Below, piece by piece: positions 1 through 9,064 of a stretch of 64,000 nt of DNA. Source of the stretch: Bacteroidota bacterium (lineage in GTDB: Bacteria > Bacteroidota > Bacteroidia > Bacteroidales > CAIXZF01). The stretch is from the NCBI GenBank assembly GCA_022709385.1, contig JAKLIX010000005.1, positions 62,001 to 126,000 of the forward strand, written 5' to 3'. Position 1 is the stretch's first letter. The number at the start of each line of letters is the position of its first letter. A program made the position numbers and the translations under genes. Below the pieces are notes generated by a model that was not told where the DNA came from, ran no database searches, and saw only the letters and a list, made by a program, of their open reading frames with translations.

Positions 1-239
1 TTTACACTTCCTTTTCATGCCTTTCATTCCTGCCCACCGACCGGCATTTTCATCAATGATGATTGATAATGAGTGAAATACATTATATATGCAGCATCAT
101 CTGAAAACACATACCAGAAAAAAAACAAAGGCCTGTTTCGAATCTGCTTGGATATTTCGCCCGCAATGCGTATCTTGGTTGAATAAATCCGACCTTTGGC
201 AGCTGAAAAATGATGTATCATTGAATAACAAAACTCAAT
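1..239. other. Leading intergenic region
   Basis: No convincing gene is seen here. A small inverted repeat, ATCAAT at 52-57 and ATTGAT at 62-67, is present. GACCTTTG at 191-198 is one base away from the Bacteroidota -7 element TAnnTTTG and could drive the gene at 240, but no -33 TTG lies at the right spacing. The stretch probably holds the promoter of the first gene and nothing else that can be supported. Confidence 0.4.
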
Positions 240-932
240 ATGGCTGAACTCTTATGGAAATACATGGAAGAACGCCTTCAGCAAAAAGGCTATCTTCCGG
301 TTGATCAGCGACATGGCCCGGTCATTACCCTGTCGCGGGAGGCGGGATGCTCTGCAAATCCCATTGCCCGCGCCCTGCTTAAACTGATCCAGCATGAGCG
401 ACCTGAGAAAGAGAAGCAGTGGAAAATCGTGAACAAGGAAATTGTCCATGAAGCCGCCAGGGAGCTGGAGATTTCACCGGACAAGATCACTTATGTATTC
501 AAGGCAGAAGAAAGGAAACTGCTGGATGAGATGCTGGCAGCCCTTACATCACGCTATTACAAGAGTGATCAGCGGATCAGGAAGACCATCACCGGGGTGA
601 TCCGGAGGATCATCGACGATGGTTACGTGATCATGGTGGGTCGCGGCGGGGTTGCCTTTACAAGGGGAAAGACCAATGCACTCAATGTCTTCCTGCAGGC
701 TCCCCTCGATTGGAGGATCCGCAATGTGTCGGAGAAATACCGTATCCCTTATGAAAAAGCAGCCGTGATGGTGGCGGCCACCGACAAGGAAAGGAAGCTG
801 CTTACAGAGCATTTTCAGGGAAAGAAGGTTGATCCCTGTATTTACGACGTCGTCATCAATGCTTCCAGCTTCAGCATCGAGCAGACTGCAGCATTGCTCC
901 ACCAGATGGCGAAAGCCAAATCCCTGATCTGA
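240..932 (+). CDS. Cytidylate kinase-like family protein
   Basis: A 230-residue cytosolic protein resembling the cytidylate-kinase-like family (P-loop nucleoside monophosphate kinase fold). The N-terminal strand-loop PVITLSREAGCSANPIA (about residues 27-43) matches the family pattern ItiSRe.Gs.g..Ia in place of a canonical Walker A. The segment VIMVGRGGVAFTRG near residue 135 and the basic lid-like region with RIRNVSEKYRI near 165 also fit. No signal peptide or membrane segment is seen. The substrate is unknown; many such proteins in Bacteroidota are annotated only by fold and are not the canonical Cmk. The next gene starts 4 bases after the stop, so the two are probably co-transcribed. The ATG at 240 is the first in frame. 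Confidence 0.75.
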   Translation: MAELLWKYMEERLQQKGYLPVDQRHGPVITLSREAGCSANPIARALLKLIQHERPEKEKQWKIVNKEIVHEAARELEISPDKITYVFKAEERKLLDEMLAALTSRYYKSDQRIRKTITGVIRRIIDDGYVIMVGRGGVAFTRGKTNALNVFLQAPLDWRIRNVSEKYRIPYEKAAVMVAATDKERKLLTEHFQGKKVDPCIYDVVINASSFSIEQTAALLHQMAKAKSLI

Positions 933-936
933 ATCT

Positions 937-2043
937 ATGAATCCCGGCCGGCCTGTGTTGCTTCTTGATGAAGCCAGGGCAAGAAATAACCTTGAGCGAA
1001 TGACAAAGAAGGTTGATGCCGCGCGACTGCGGTTCAGGCCTCATTTCAAAACACATCAGTCGCATGAAATCGGGCGGTGGTTCAGGGAAAAGCAGGTGGA
1101 TGCCATTACCGTTTCCTCCCTGTCCATGGCCATCTATTTCATAGCCGACGGATGGACCGACATCACCATCGCTTTCCCTCTCAATATCCACGAAATCAAA
1201 GTTTTAAACACTATCCCTGAGGCCATCAGCCTTGGATTGCTGGTCAATTCACCCACCACGGCCCTGAAGCTCTGTGAAACTGCAGACAGGCCCTACAACT
1301 GTTGGATAGAGGCAGACACAGGATTCGGCCGTTCCGGGATCGAAGCTTCAGACTCAGATGCTTTCAGGCAGATCATTCATATCCTTCAAAGCAATCCCCA
1401 TCTCTTTGTCGCCGGATTGCTTTCGCACTTCGGACATACATACCAGGCAAAAGACAAAGCGGAAGTGAGCAGGATTTACAACACAGGCATGAATGCCCTG
1501 CAAGCCCTCCGCAACCGGCTGCAACCGGTCTGTCCCGACATGCAGATCAGTGTCGGCGACACCCCGTCATGCAGTATGCTGGATGATTTCGGGGAAGCGG
1601 ATGAACTCAGGCCGGGTAACTTTATTTATTACGACCTGATGCAGGCGGCGATCGGCTCATGCCGGATCGAAGACATTGCCGTTGCCCTGTCAGTGCCCGT
1701 GGTGGAAATACATCACGGCAAACGCCAGCTTATCGTGCACGGTGGCGCGATACATCTGTCGAAAGACAGCATGCCGGGCGAACACGGCCAGCCTGTTTTC
1801 GGCAGGGTAAGCCGCCTGGAAGATAAGGGATGGGGGCCACCCCTTGAAGGTGTTTATGTGAAAAGCCTCAGCCAGGAGCACGGGGTGCTGCAGTTCCGGT
1901 CAGACATCCCGGCAGATATCGAAACCGGAAGCCTGCTGGGCATTCTTCCGGTGCACAGCTGCCTGACGGCGGATGCCGCAGGAGCCTGTATGACCACCGG
2001 AGGAGCATTCATCGGGATGCTTGACAAACGACTGGTTTATTGA
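937..2043 (+). CDS. DSD1-family PLP enzyme (D-threonine aldolase / D-serine dehydratase-like)
   Basis: A 368-residue protein with an alanine-racemase-type N-terminal PLP barrel and a C-terminal D-serine-dehydratase-like domain. The motif RFRPHFKTHQ places the likely Schiff-base lysine at residue 38. The GLLSHFGHTY and SVGDTPS segments are typical barrel signatures. Near the C-terminus, LPVHSCLTADA corresponds to the PxHxC metal-binding region that activates catalysis in this family. The family cleaves or dehydrates D-3-hydroxy amino acids, and the exact substrate cannot be set from sequence. It follows the kinase-like gene with a 4-base gap. The next protein's best start lies 26 bases after its stop. 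Confidence 0.8.
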   Translation: MNPGRPVLLLDEARARNNLERMTKKVDAARLRFRPHFKTHQSHEIGRWFREKQVDAITVSSLSMAIYFIADGWTDITIAFPLNIHEIKVLNTIPEAISLGLLVNSPTTALKLCETADRPYNCWIEADTGFGRSGIEASDSDAFRQIIHILQSNPHLFVAGLLSHFGHTYQAKDKAEVSRIYNTGMNALQALRNRLQPVCPDMQISVGDTPSCSMLDDFGEADELRPGNFIYYDLMQAAIGSCRIEDIAVALSVPVVEIHHGKRQLIVHGGAIHLSKDSMPGEHGQPVFGRVSRLEDKGWGPPLEGVYVKSLSQEHGVLQFRSDIPADIETGSLLGILPVHSCLTADAAGACMTTGGAFIGMLDKRLVY

Positions 2044-2069
2044 TTAATTTTACATTGAAAATCATGCAT

Positions 2070-3161
2070 ATGAAAAGGAATCCGATTCTCATCCTGCTGA
2101 TCCTGGTTTGGTATTCAGGCTTTTCCCAGACCCTGTCCTCACCCGAAAGTGTGGTACTGGATCCCGCAACAGGCAATTATTACATCTCAAGTCCCGGTAA
2201 CAACAGCATCCTGAAAAGAGACCCGGCCAGCAATCTCAGTATTTTCCAGCCTTCCTCACCCTGGTGTTCCGCACCAAAAGGCCTGTGTATCGTGAACAAT
2301 ATCCTGTATGCCACTGACATTACTTATGTCAGAGGCTACGACCTCGACAGCGGTACGGTAGTGATGAGCCTGCTGGTCAACGGAGCCGTTTTCCTGAACG
2401 ATATCGTGGCCGACGGTAACGGGCAGTTCCTGTATATCACCGACACCCAGGGCTGGAAGATCTATCAACTGGATATCGCCAGCCAGACAGCAAGTCCCTG
2501 GCTGACCAGCGGCATCGTTTCACCCAACGGCATTTACTGCGACTATCTCTCAAACCGGCTGCTGATCGTGGAGTTCTCAACCAACGGAACAATCAAAGGC
2601 ATCGACCTGAACACACAGGCCATCAGTACCCTGGTGGCTCCCACCCCGGGCATGCTCGACGGCATCGCCAGGGATGCACAGGGATACTGGTATATCTCAA
2701 GCTGGGCCACCAATAAGGTTTACCGCTATCATCACACCCTGCTCGGCACCCCGCTCGAAGTCAGCGTGAACGGCACCGTCAACGGTCCGGCCGATGTTTT
2801 CGTGAACAAGACGACCAATCCCGAAATGCTGGTGATCCCCAGCATGAATAACAACCAGGTGTACTTTGTTCCACTGGCATGGACCGAAATGAATGAAGCC
2901 CCGCAGACACCCGCACCCCGCCTCTTTCCAAACCCGGCAGGACAAAGCACTGTCCTTGAATATTACGCATACAAGGATACTCCAATGGATATCAAGATCA
3001 TCAACCTGAACGGACAGGAAGTTTACCGTCATACAATTAAACCGGTACAGCCGGGAATCTGCAGGCAAACACTCGAACTGGAACAACTCAGTCCGGGTAG
3101 CTACCTGCTCAGCTTCAGTGCTGGTGAAGCGGTCCATCATCTCCCCTTAACAAAGAATTAA
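2070..3161 (+). CDS. Secreted NHL/SMP-30-like beta-propeller protein with T9SS sorting domain
   Basis: About 363 residues from the ATG at 2070, chosen because it gives a clean signal peptide (MKRNPILILLILVWYSGFSQ). A TTG at 2040 and an ATG at 2064 are upstream alternatives. The body has repeated propeller-like blades with patterns such as NDIVADGNGQFLYITDTQG and LDGIARDAQGYWYISSW, as in NHL/SMP-30 (gluconolactonase-like) proteins. The C-terminus from RLFPNPAGQ is a type A T9SS sorting domain ending in SPGSYLLSF, so the protein should be exported to the cell surface. The function of the propeller is unknown; it may be binding rather than enzymatic. Confidence 0.75.
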   Translation: MKRNPILILLILVWYSGFSQTLSSPESVVLDPATGNYYISSPGNNSILKRDPASNLSIFQPSSPWCSAPKGLCIVNNILYATDITYVRGYDLDSGTVVMSLLVNGAVFLNDIVADGNGQFLYITDTQGWKIYQLDIASQTASPWLTSGIVSPNGIYCDYLSNRLLIVEFSTNGTIKGIDLNTQAISTLVAPTPGMLDGIARDAQGYWYISSWATNKVYRYHHTLLGTPLEVSVNGTVNGPADVFVNKTTNPEMLVIPSMNNNQVYFVPLAWTEMNEAPQTPAPRLFPNPAGQSTVLEYYAYKDTPMDIKIINLNGQEVYRHTIKPVQPGICRQTLELEQLSPGSYLLSFSAGEAVHHLPLTKN

Positions 3162-3217
3162 TATCCCGTCCAGAACCAAATGGCGGGAAAGCTGTTTAAT
3201 TATTAAACCTTCCTGTC

Positions 3218-4003
3218 ATGAAGAAACGTTACACCCTCATTATCTGGACTTCGGCACTTGTGATGGCCGGAGCCATTGTTGTTTCCGCATTTTCTCCTAC
3301 CGGTGCACCCGCAGGTTATACCGGTTCACCCGGCGACGGGCAGAACTGTACTTCCTGCCATGGCGGTACGGCTACCAACGTGAACAACTGGATCAGTTCC
3401 AACATCCCTCCTTCAGGCTATGTACCGGGGCAGACCTACCAGATCACCGCCACCAACAACCACAGCGGCAGTGCCAAGTTCGGCTTCCAGGTTTCGCCTC
3501 AGAGCCTTTCCGGCACGCTGATGGGAACCCTCACTGCGGGGACCAACAACAAGCTGGTCGGTAACAACAAATATGTGACCCATATGCTGGCCAATAATAC
3601 AGACAATGTGTGGACATTCGACTGGACGGCCCCTGTTGCAGGCAGCGGTACGGTTACTTTCTACGGGGCATTTGCCCGGGGAAATCCAGGTCCTGTAGCA
3701 CTTTCCACGCTGGCAGTCACTGAAAACACCACCGGCATTGAAAATCAAGCTGATTACAATGAAAGCTTCCGGCTTTATCCTAACCCGGCTGCCGATCATG
3801 TGAACCTGCACCTTCCCTCAGGCACCGCCGGACCGGTAAGCATCCGCGTGAGCGATCTGCGCAGTGGCATAAAGGTTCTGGAACAAACGATTCTTTCCGG
3901 TAACAGCCACCGCCTCGATTGCTCCATGCTGCCGAAAGGGATCTATGCTGTTGATATCAGCACCGAAACCGGCACCATCAGCGAAAAGCTGATCCTGCAA
4001 TAG
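3218..4003 (+). CDS. T9SS protein with Reeler-like (choice-of-anchor V) domain and a CTSCH motif
   Basis: A 261-residue secreted protein with an N-terminal signal segment (residues 1-24). CTSCH at residues 44-48 in the context DGQNCTSCHGG is a CxxCH c-type heme attachment motif. It is followed by a beta-sandwich resembling the Reeler / choice-of-anchor V domain (GYVPGQTYQITATNN, GFQVSP, VTFYGAFARGN). A T9SS type A sorting domain starts at FRLYPNPAADH and ends with SEKLILQ. In this family the CxxCH motif is frequent, but heme binding has not been shown to my knowledge. It lies 56 bases after the propeller gene on the same strand and may share its transcript. Confidence 0.75.
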   Translation: MKKRYTLIIWTSALVMAGAIVVSAFSPTGAPAGYTGSPGDGQNCTSCHGGTATNVNNWISSNIPPSGYVPGQTYQITATNNHSGSAKFGFQVSPQSLSGTLMGTLTAGTNNKLVGNNKYVTHMLANNTDNVWTFDWTAPVAGSGTVTFYGAFARGNPGPVALSTLAVTENTTGIENQADYNESFRLYPNPAADHVNLHLPSGTAGPVSIRVSDLRSGIKVLEQTILSGNSHRLDCSMLPKGIYAVDISTETGTISEKLILQ

Positions 4004-4033
4004 TCCGTATCGCGGTCACCGGGATGATGCACT

Positions 4034-5242
4034 TCAATGGATTTCCAGCAGGAAGTCCCTGAGATTCATGAATTCGATTCCCTCGTGATTACCCCTGGCA
4101 AATTCATCCAGGGTAATTACATATTTTTTGAAATTGTCCCGAATTAAAAGCAGATTACCAAATTCTCTTTCAAATGTTTTCTCGTCGGCGACGCTCAGGC
4201 ATACCTGAACATACATCGTTTGATCGTCCTTTGCTGCAATGAAGTCAATCTCCTTATCAGCCAGTTTACCGATATAAACCTTGTAGGAATGCTGTAGCAG
4301 GTGCCTGAAAACCAGTCCTTCAAGATACTTATGGATATTTTTCGGATCATAGGGCTTAATTACATGACACAATCCAAGATCTTCAAAATAAAACTTATCA
4401 TTCAGTTCAAACAAGCGTTTACCGGCAATATCATATCGTTTTACCCGGTGTATGAGATAGGATGACTCAAGAAAATGCAAATAATCAATAATCGTTTTGG
4501 TTGAGATTGCTAAATGTTGTGATTTTAGAAATTCACTGATGCGATTCGCAGATACTAAGCTGCCTGCATTGTCAGCAATAAATGCCATCAGGTTATTCAG
4601 AAAGCTGAAATTACGAACATTAAACCTTTGAACGATGTCTTTGAATAAAATTGTATTCAGCACATTACGAAGATACTCCTGACGAACCTGGTCATTGTCC
4701 TCCAAATGAATAAGAAAAGGCATACCACCCTGCTGTATGAATTTCCACATGGCTGCAGGGGTATTTTCAAGCTTGTGAAAATGCAGGTACTCCCCGTATG
4801 AAAGACAATGAACCTGTATTTCGACATACCTTCCCGACAACAAGGTGGCCAGTTCGCCGGAGAGTAATGTGGCATTGCTTCCGGTACAATAAATGTCAAA
4901 ACCACCCTTTGAAAGCATTCCCCGTATAGCCTTCTCAAAATGCATGATCTCCTGGATCTCGTCAATGAAAACAAAGCATTGCCGGTCTGGCAGCTTCCTT
5001 TCATTTACATAGTTCCACAGGCTTTTATCATCGCTGATTTCCTCATAATCAGGATGTTCCTTATTTATATACAAAATCCTGGCTTCGGGTTGCTTCAGGC
5101 GTATATGGTCGATGGTCTGAAGCATGATATAACTCTTTCCTGAACGCCTCTGACCGGTGAAAACCTTAATCAATGGCTTTCCGATGAAAGGGAGTACCCT
5201 ATTCAGGTATATAGTCCGTGGGATATAGTCTGGAATCATCAT
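4034..5242 (-). CDS. AAA-family ATPase with DUF4143-type C-terminal domain
   Basis: A 402-residue ATP-binding protein of the large AAA_14/DUF4143 family common in Bacteroidota. Walker A is GQRRSGKS at residues 30-37 and Walker B is VFIDEIQE around 91-98. A winged-helix-like part (SEFLKSQHLAISTKTIIDYLHFLESSYLIHRV in pieces) follows, then the DUF4143 nuclease-like tail with EIDFIAAKDDQTMYVQVCLS, which resembles the PD-(D/E)xK arrangement. No function is established. The gene stands alone, convergent with the preceding T9SS gene (30-base gap), and its base composition is more A/T-rich than its neighbours, hinting at horizontal acquisition. Its promoter region is a striking palindrome (5252-5299). 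Confidence 0.85.
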   Translation of the reverse strand: MMIPDYIPRTIYLNRVLPFIGKPLIKVFTGQRRSGKSYIMLQTIDHIRLKQPEARILYINKEHPDYEEISDDKSLWNYVNERKLPDRQCFVFIDEIQEIMHFEKAIRGMLSKGGFDIYCTGSNATLLSGELATLLSGRYVEIQVHCLSYGEYLHFHKLENTPAAMWKFIQQGGMPFLIHLEDNDQVRQEYLRNVLNTILFKDIVQRFNVRNFSFLNNLMAFIADNAGSLVSANRISEFLKSQHLAISTKTIIDYLHFLESSYLIHRVKRYDIAGKRLFELNDKFYFEDLGLCHVIKPYDPKNIHKYLEGLVFRHLLQHSYKVYIGKLADKEIDFIAAKDDQTMYVQVCLSVADEKTFEREFGNLLLIRDNFKKYVITLDEFARGNHEGIEFMNLRDFLLEIH

Positions 5243-5251
5243 TTGTGTATT

Positions 5252-5299
5252 ATGATAAATAAAAATTCAAAATTACGAATTTTATTTATCATGGTAAAT
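5252..5299 (-). promoter_or_regulatory. Palindromic promoter/operator of the DUF4143 ATPase
   Basis: Perfect 13-base inverted arms, ATGATAAATAAAA (5252-5264) and TTTTATTTATCAT (5280-5292), flank CAAAATTA (5268-5275). On the minus strand CAAAATTA reads TAATTTTG, a perfect TAnnTTTG -7 element. A second imperfect palindrome, ATTTATCATGGTAAAT (5284-5299), shares one arm. The arrangement suggests a repressor binding both sides of the promoter of the ATPase gene, or an RNA hairpin at the transcript start. No -33 TTG is evident. Confidence 0.55.
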
Positions 5300-5305
5300 A
5301 TTTTT

Positions 5306-8074
5306 TCATGGAAAATAACTCCCGTTCACATCCCCCATGCAAACCGCCTTCAATGAGAATGCCGTGTGCTGCATTGCCCCGATACTGAAGGCGGGTGCCT
5401 CACAATACCAATCCCCTGCCGGGAAGGCATTCACTGCACCGATAAAGCGTTTCCCGATGTAAAGGGCGTCCAGGCTGTTGACCGCCTGGTTGTCGTCCAC
5501 GTCGGCTGCCTTCAGGGAAAGCCCCGTGAGATGGATGAGATGTACGAAATGTCTCAATACCAGCAGGGCGTCGGTCGAATTGCAGCCGCCCCAGGGGATT
5601 TCCGGAATGACCACCAGGCTGTACTGTCCCCTGCAAAGGTTTTCAAAAGAGAAACATCCCGCAGTGTCCGACTGAGTCACTGCCATTTCCAGACCGTTCT
5701 GCCGCAGCGCCACACTGCAAGCGGCGAGCCAGCTTTCCGCACTGTTGGCATATTTGATGGTACCGTCGATGGTGTATTTCCCGATACTAAGGCTATGGTT
5801 TCCGCCTTGCAGCAGACACCCGCCCTGAATGATCCCGTCGGTTCCTGTATGCCTGGCTGCAGAAAACACAGTGTCGATGAAAATATAAGCGCTGTCTGAG
5901 GCCTTCAGGTCGGCCGCCCAGACCGTCACGCTCCGTCCGCCCGGCAGGTTTTCAGCCAGGTGAGCGGCCATGCCGGTATCTCCTTCATGACTGAAGAGAT
6001 AAATCGCGTCATCCCAGTCGACACCCGTTGAGATGCTGTTGCTGATCAGGCTTCCGCCTGCCTGCACCTGGCCGGCAGTGTCGCCGATGCTGATCGTATG
6101 CAGGAACAGGACAGTGTCTGAAACAAAGGGTGGCCTGATCTCCAGACGCCATTTACCCGGGGTTCCGTGAAGGGTATCAGGCTGTGTGAGCGGCGGGTAG
6201 TTTGTTCCGTTGACCCAGTACTCATAGCCTGTCCCGCCGGTAAGCCTGACCGTGCCATTTTCCGGAAGCAGTGTCCTGAGCGACAACCTGCCGCTTCCGT
6301 TTTCGACATCAAGGTCGGTTCCGTCATAGGTCATGATGTGTCCCGGTACTTCCTCCATGATCAGCGCTCCGCTGACTTGCGGCCGGTTGACGGTGTGAAA
6401 CTGGACAAAGGCATCCCGCTGGCCATTATGATCCGGATTCAGACAAAGATGATCCAGTACGATCATCCTGTCAGGTTTGTGAAAGAGCAGGCGCCTGGTG
6501 AACTTCCTGACCCTGCTGCTGTCGTATGAAAGGCTGGCATCGCTGTTTTGGTATGCCCAGGCGGTATCTGCGGCGTATTGGTTCCATCTCCCTCGCTGGA
6601 AGGCGGGAGAGAAAATGTCGTTATAATTCATCAGTGCGGGTGAATAAATCTGTCCGCCGTCATTTGCAACAACCTCATTACCATAGAGATAAACACTACT
6701 TGAATCAAAGACGCAAAGCGAATTGTGGGCAATGGTCCGGGTGTAGTAATTTTTAAAGTGGCTTCCCCCGTAGGTATCGTAAAATCCTGCATCAATCAGC
6801 AGGGGATTGTGGTGAAATACCGCAAAAGTGTTGTTGTCGCGGTGTTCATGTGAAGCCCTTTTGGAAGGGGAGTTAAAAAACCAGACGAGTACGGCATCCT
6901 CTTCCCATGAGGTGCGGCTTACGCTCAGCCCGACCTTGTCTGCCCACCAGTTGAGGGGAGGTAAGGGTTTGGCGACCGGCGGCATGGTAAAATCCTTATA
7001 CAGCAGCTTACGAAAAACCGGAACAGTCCAGGTGATGAACTGTGCTTGCGAGTAATACTGTGCCAACCAGCGGCTGCGGTCATCCTGGAAGATCTGCGCA
7101 TGACGGTAGATCACATTGTCGGCGGACAGGCCGGTCATACCGTCGCCCAGGTGGATGGTCCAGTGGTCGGGTCTGATGAAGTACCAGTATTGGTTGATGG
7201 ATTCCTGCACCCAGGGAAGGTCGGTGTAGAAATTCTTACCAGTGGCAAAAAGCATGTCATCGAAAAGCTGGAACTGGTCCGTGAGGCTCCACATGGCGTA
7301 GGCCGCGCCCCAGTTCCAGCCGCCGTCGTCGTCGCGGTAATGCGAATAGCAGGGCAGGAATCCATTGATCCACTTGTCGTAAACCGTTTGATACCAGGAA
7401 AGGACGGTATCCTGCTGCCCGCTGCTGAGGCCGTCGGCCATATACAGCGCGAGGTTGTTGCGCATGGCAAAGACGCAGTTCAGGGCATTGTGGCTCGACA
7501 CGTAGCTGTTCCCTGCAGAAGAAAGGATGTACAGATCCATGAACTTCCTTTGCATGCGGTAATGTGCCAGGGCCAACTGCTGACGGTCGCTTGCCGGTAA
7601 GGAGTCATGGCACCAGTCGAGCAGCAGGCTGGCGGCATCACTGAACGTACGGATCAGTGTTTCGCGCTGGTACCATTCCATGGCGTCAAGGTTCACCGTA
7701 TCGAGGTATTCCGTGCATTTCCTGACCAGGAAGCGGCAACGTTTCAGCTGGAGGGGTTCATGATTCACGCGCCAGAGGAAGACTGTGAACACCGCCTGCC
7801 ACTGGGCCCATTGCGAAGACCATGTCCAGGTCCATTGGCTTGTGTCACTACCTGTCATAAACAGTTCCGGGTCGTTGATCCAGTTGTTGTTGTAGCGGTT
7901 CAGGAAATCATTGTAGGTGGCTCCGCATTCGCCCTGGAAACGGTGCTGGGCAATCCAGTCCAGTCGTCCGGCAGCAGCGTAGATCCTGGGACGGGACTGT
8001 TGAATGGCAGGGTAGTCCTGGGCAAAGGTAATCAGGGTGAAGCAGATGATTTGAATAAGTAGCAGTATTCGCAT
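5306..8074 (-). CDS. Secreted heparinase II/III-like protein with C-terminal dockerin-like module
   Basis: A 922-residue exported protein with signal peptide MRILLLIQIICFTLITFAQ. The N-terminal half is an alpha-toroid-like region (WTWTWSSQWAQWQAVF, WGAAYAMWSLTDQF). The central region ASHEHRDNNTFAVF, LLIDAGFYDTYG and TRTIAHNSLCVFD matches heparinase II/III-like lyases, so a polysaccharide-lyase role on uronic-acid glycans is likely. Residues about 771-922 are the dockerin-like module shared by four proteins here: a small regulatory-like sandwich, WGGCNSTDALLVLRHFV, then DVDDNQAVNSLDAL, and a final CMGDVNGSY. It has no T9SS sorting domain. It is divergent from the FkbM gene at 8180. TTACTTTG, one mismatch from TAnnTTTG, sits upstream on its strand. 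Confidence 0.8.
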   Translation of the reverse strand: MRILLLIQIICFTLITFAQDYPAIQQSRPRIYAAAGRLDWIAQHRFQGECGATYNDFLNRYNNNWINDPELFMTGSDTSQWTWTWSSQWAQWQAVFTVFLWRVNHEPLQLKRCRFLVRKCTEYLDTVNLDAMEWYQRETLIRTFSDAASLLLDWCHDSLPASDRQQLALAHYRMQRKFMDLYILSSAGNSYVSSHNALNCVFAMRNNLALYMADGLSSGQQDTVLSWYQTVYDKWINGFLPCYSHYRDDDGGWNWGAAYAMWSLTDQFQLFDDMLFATGKNFYTDLPWVQESINQYWYFIRPDHWTIHLGDGMTGLSADNVIYRHAQIFQDDRSRWLAQYYSQAQFITWTVPVFRKLLYKDFTMPPVAKPLPPLNWWADKVGLSVSRTSWEEDAVLVWFFNSPSKRASHEHRDNNTFAVFHHNPLLIDAGFYDTYGGSHFKNYYTRTIAHNSLCVFDSSSVYLYGNEVVANDGGQIYSPALMNYNDIFSPAFQRGRWNQYAADTAWAYQNSDASLSYDSSRVRKFTRRLLFHKPDRMIVLDHLCLNPDHNGQRDAFVQFHTVNRPQVSGALIMEEVPGHIMTYDGTDLDVENGSGRLSLRTLLPENGTVRLTGGTGYEYWVNGTNYPPLTQPDTLHGTPGKWRLEIRPPFVSDTVLFLHTISIGDTAGQVQAGGSLISNSISTGVDWDDAIYLFSHEGDTGMAAHLAENLPGGRSVTVWAADLKASDSAYIFIDTVFSAARHTGTDGIIQGGCLLQGGNHSLSIGKYTIDGTIKYANSAESWLAACSVALRQNGLEMAVTQSDTAGCFSFENLCRGQYSLVVIPEIPWGGCNSTDALLVLRHFVHLIHLTGLSLKAADVDDNQAVNSLDALYIGKRFIGAVNAFPAGDWYCEAPAFSIGAMQHTAFSLKAVCMGDVNGSYFP

Positions 8075-8179
8075 AGTGCATCATTGATTCTTTTATAAAG
8101 GTAGACAAAGTAATTCACTCCCTGCATCCTAAAACCTCCGTATCTTCGCAAACAACAATCCGGAAACAGATTCACCCCT

Positions 8180-9064
8180 ATGTGCATACGCCGCCGCAGG
8201 ATATTCGCCGGGATCAGGCAGTGTGACCTGCCCCTGACCGGGAAGTTATCCAATCTCCTGGCAAAGAGTTTTCTTCCGCCACCGCGAACTGAAGTGACCA
8301 TACGGACGCTTCACGGCTTCAGGATGACCATTAATCCGGTGATCGATGCCGGGGTGGAAAGGAGCCTGTACCGTTTCGGCACCTATGAAGCGGGAACGCT
8401 TTACTGGATGAAGCAACTGCTGGCCGAAGGGGGTTGTTTTGCCGACGTGGGGGCCAACATCGGGCTGATGTCGCTGCATGCATCAAGGCTGGTCGGGGAG
8501 AAGGGCCGTGTGATCGCTTTTGAACCAAACCCGGTAACAAGGGAACTGCTGCTCCGCAACATTGCGCTTAACGGCTGCAACAACATCAGGGTCGAATCCT
8601 ACGCGATATCGGCAGAGTCAAAAGAAGGGAAGATATACGACCGCTGGGATGTGAACCGGGGCGGCGCCACGCTGATCAAACCTTCAGGGGATGCGACTTC
8701 CTATGATATCCGGGAGATCAGCCTGACGGCCTGGTTTGAAGGTCAGACCGGACCCGACCTGGTAAAAATCGACATCGAAGGCTACGAACTGGAAGCCCTC
8801 AAGGGTGCGAGGGGCTTGTTGGAAAGCGAAAAGCCCCCTGTGCTGATCATTGAATGTTCGGCTGTGAGAGCTGCCGGCTACCACATGGATGTCAGGGATA
8901 TCTTTGACCTGCTTACAGGTTGCGGATACCGGGTTTTCAAATCAAAGAAGGAAAAGATCAAAGGCCTGAAGGAAGTCCGGAACGCTAATGAGCTCCCCCT
9001 GCACGACAACATCTATTGTTTACCCTCAGGCATGCCCGGACAGCTTGAGCGGCTGCCTTTCTGA
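8180..9064 (+). CDS. FkbM-family methyltransferase
   Basis: A 294-residue SAM-dependent methyltransferase. The SAM motif I region is GCFADVGANIGLMSLHASR (about residues 90-108), followed by RVIAFEPNP, and KIDIEGYELEALKGA is the FkbM signature. The N-terminus is basic without a clear signal peptide. FkbM proteins commonly O-methylate sugars or polyketides, and the adjoining glycosyltransferase suggests a role in surface polysaccharide modification. Its 3' end overlaps the convergent glycosyltransferase gene by 52 bases. TATCTTCG at 8141-8148 resembles the -7 element with one mismatch. Confidence 0.85.
   Translation: MCIRRRRIFAGIRQCDLPLTGKLSNLLAKSFLPPPRTEVTIRTLHGFRMTINPVIDAGVERSLYRFGTYEAGTLYWMKQLLAEGGCFADVGANIGLMSLHASRLVGEKGRVIAFEPNPVTRELLLRNIALNGCNNIRVESYAISAESKEGKIYDRWDVNRGGATLIKPSGDATSYDIREISLTAWFEGQTGPDLVKIDIEGYELEALKGARGLLESEKPPVLIIECSAVRAAGYHMDVRDIFDLLTGCGYRVFKSKKEKIKGLKEVRNANELPLHDNIYCLPSGMPGQLERLPF

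Noticed and set aside
24..221. Small 65-residue open frame at the window start
   Set aside because: No start signal, no domain, and it lies in the probable promoter region of the gene at 240.
5252..5292. Invertible promoter flanked by inverted repeats
   Set aside because: The segment between the arms is only 15 bases, too short for site-specific inversion, and no invertase is nearby.
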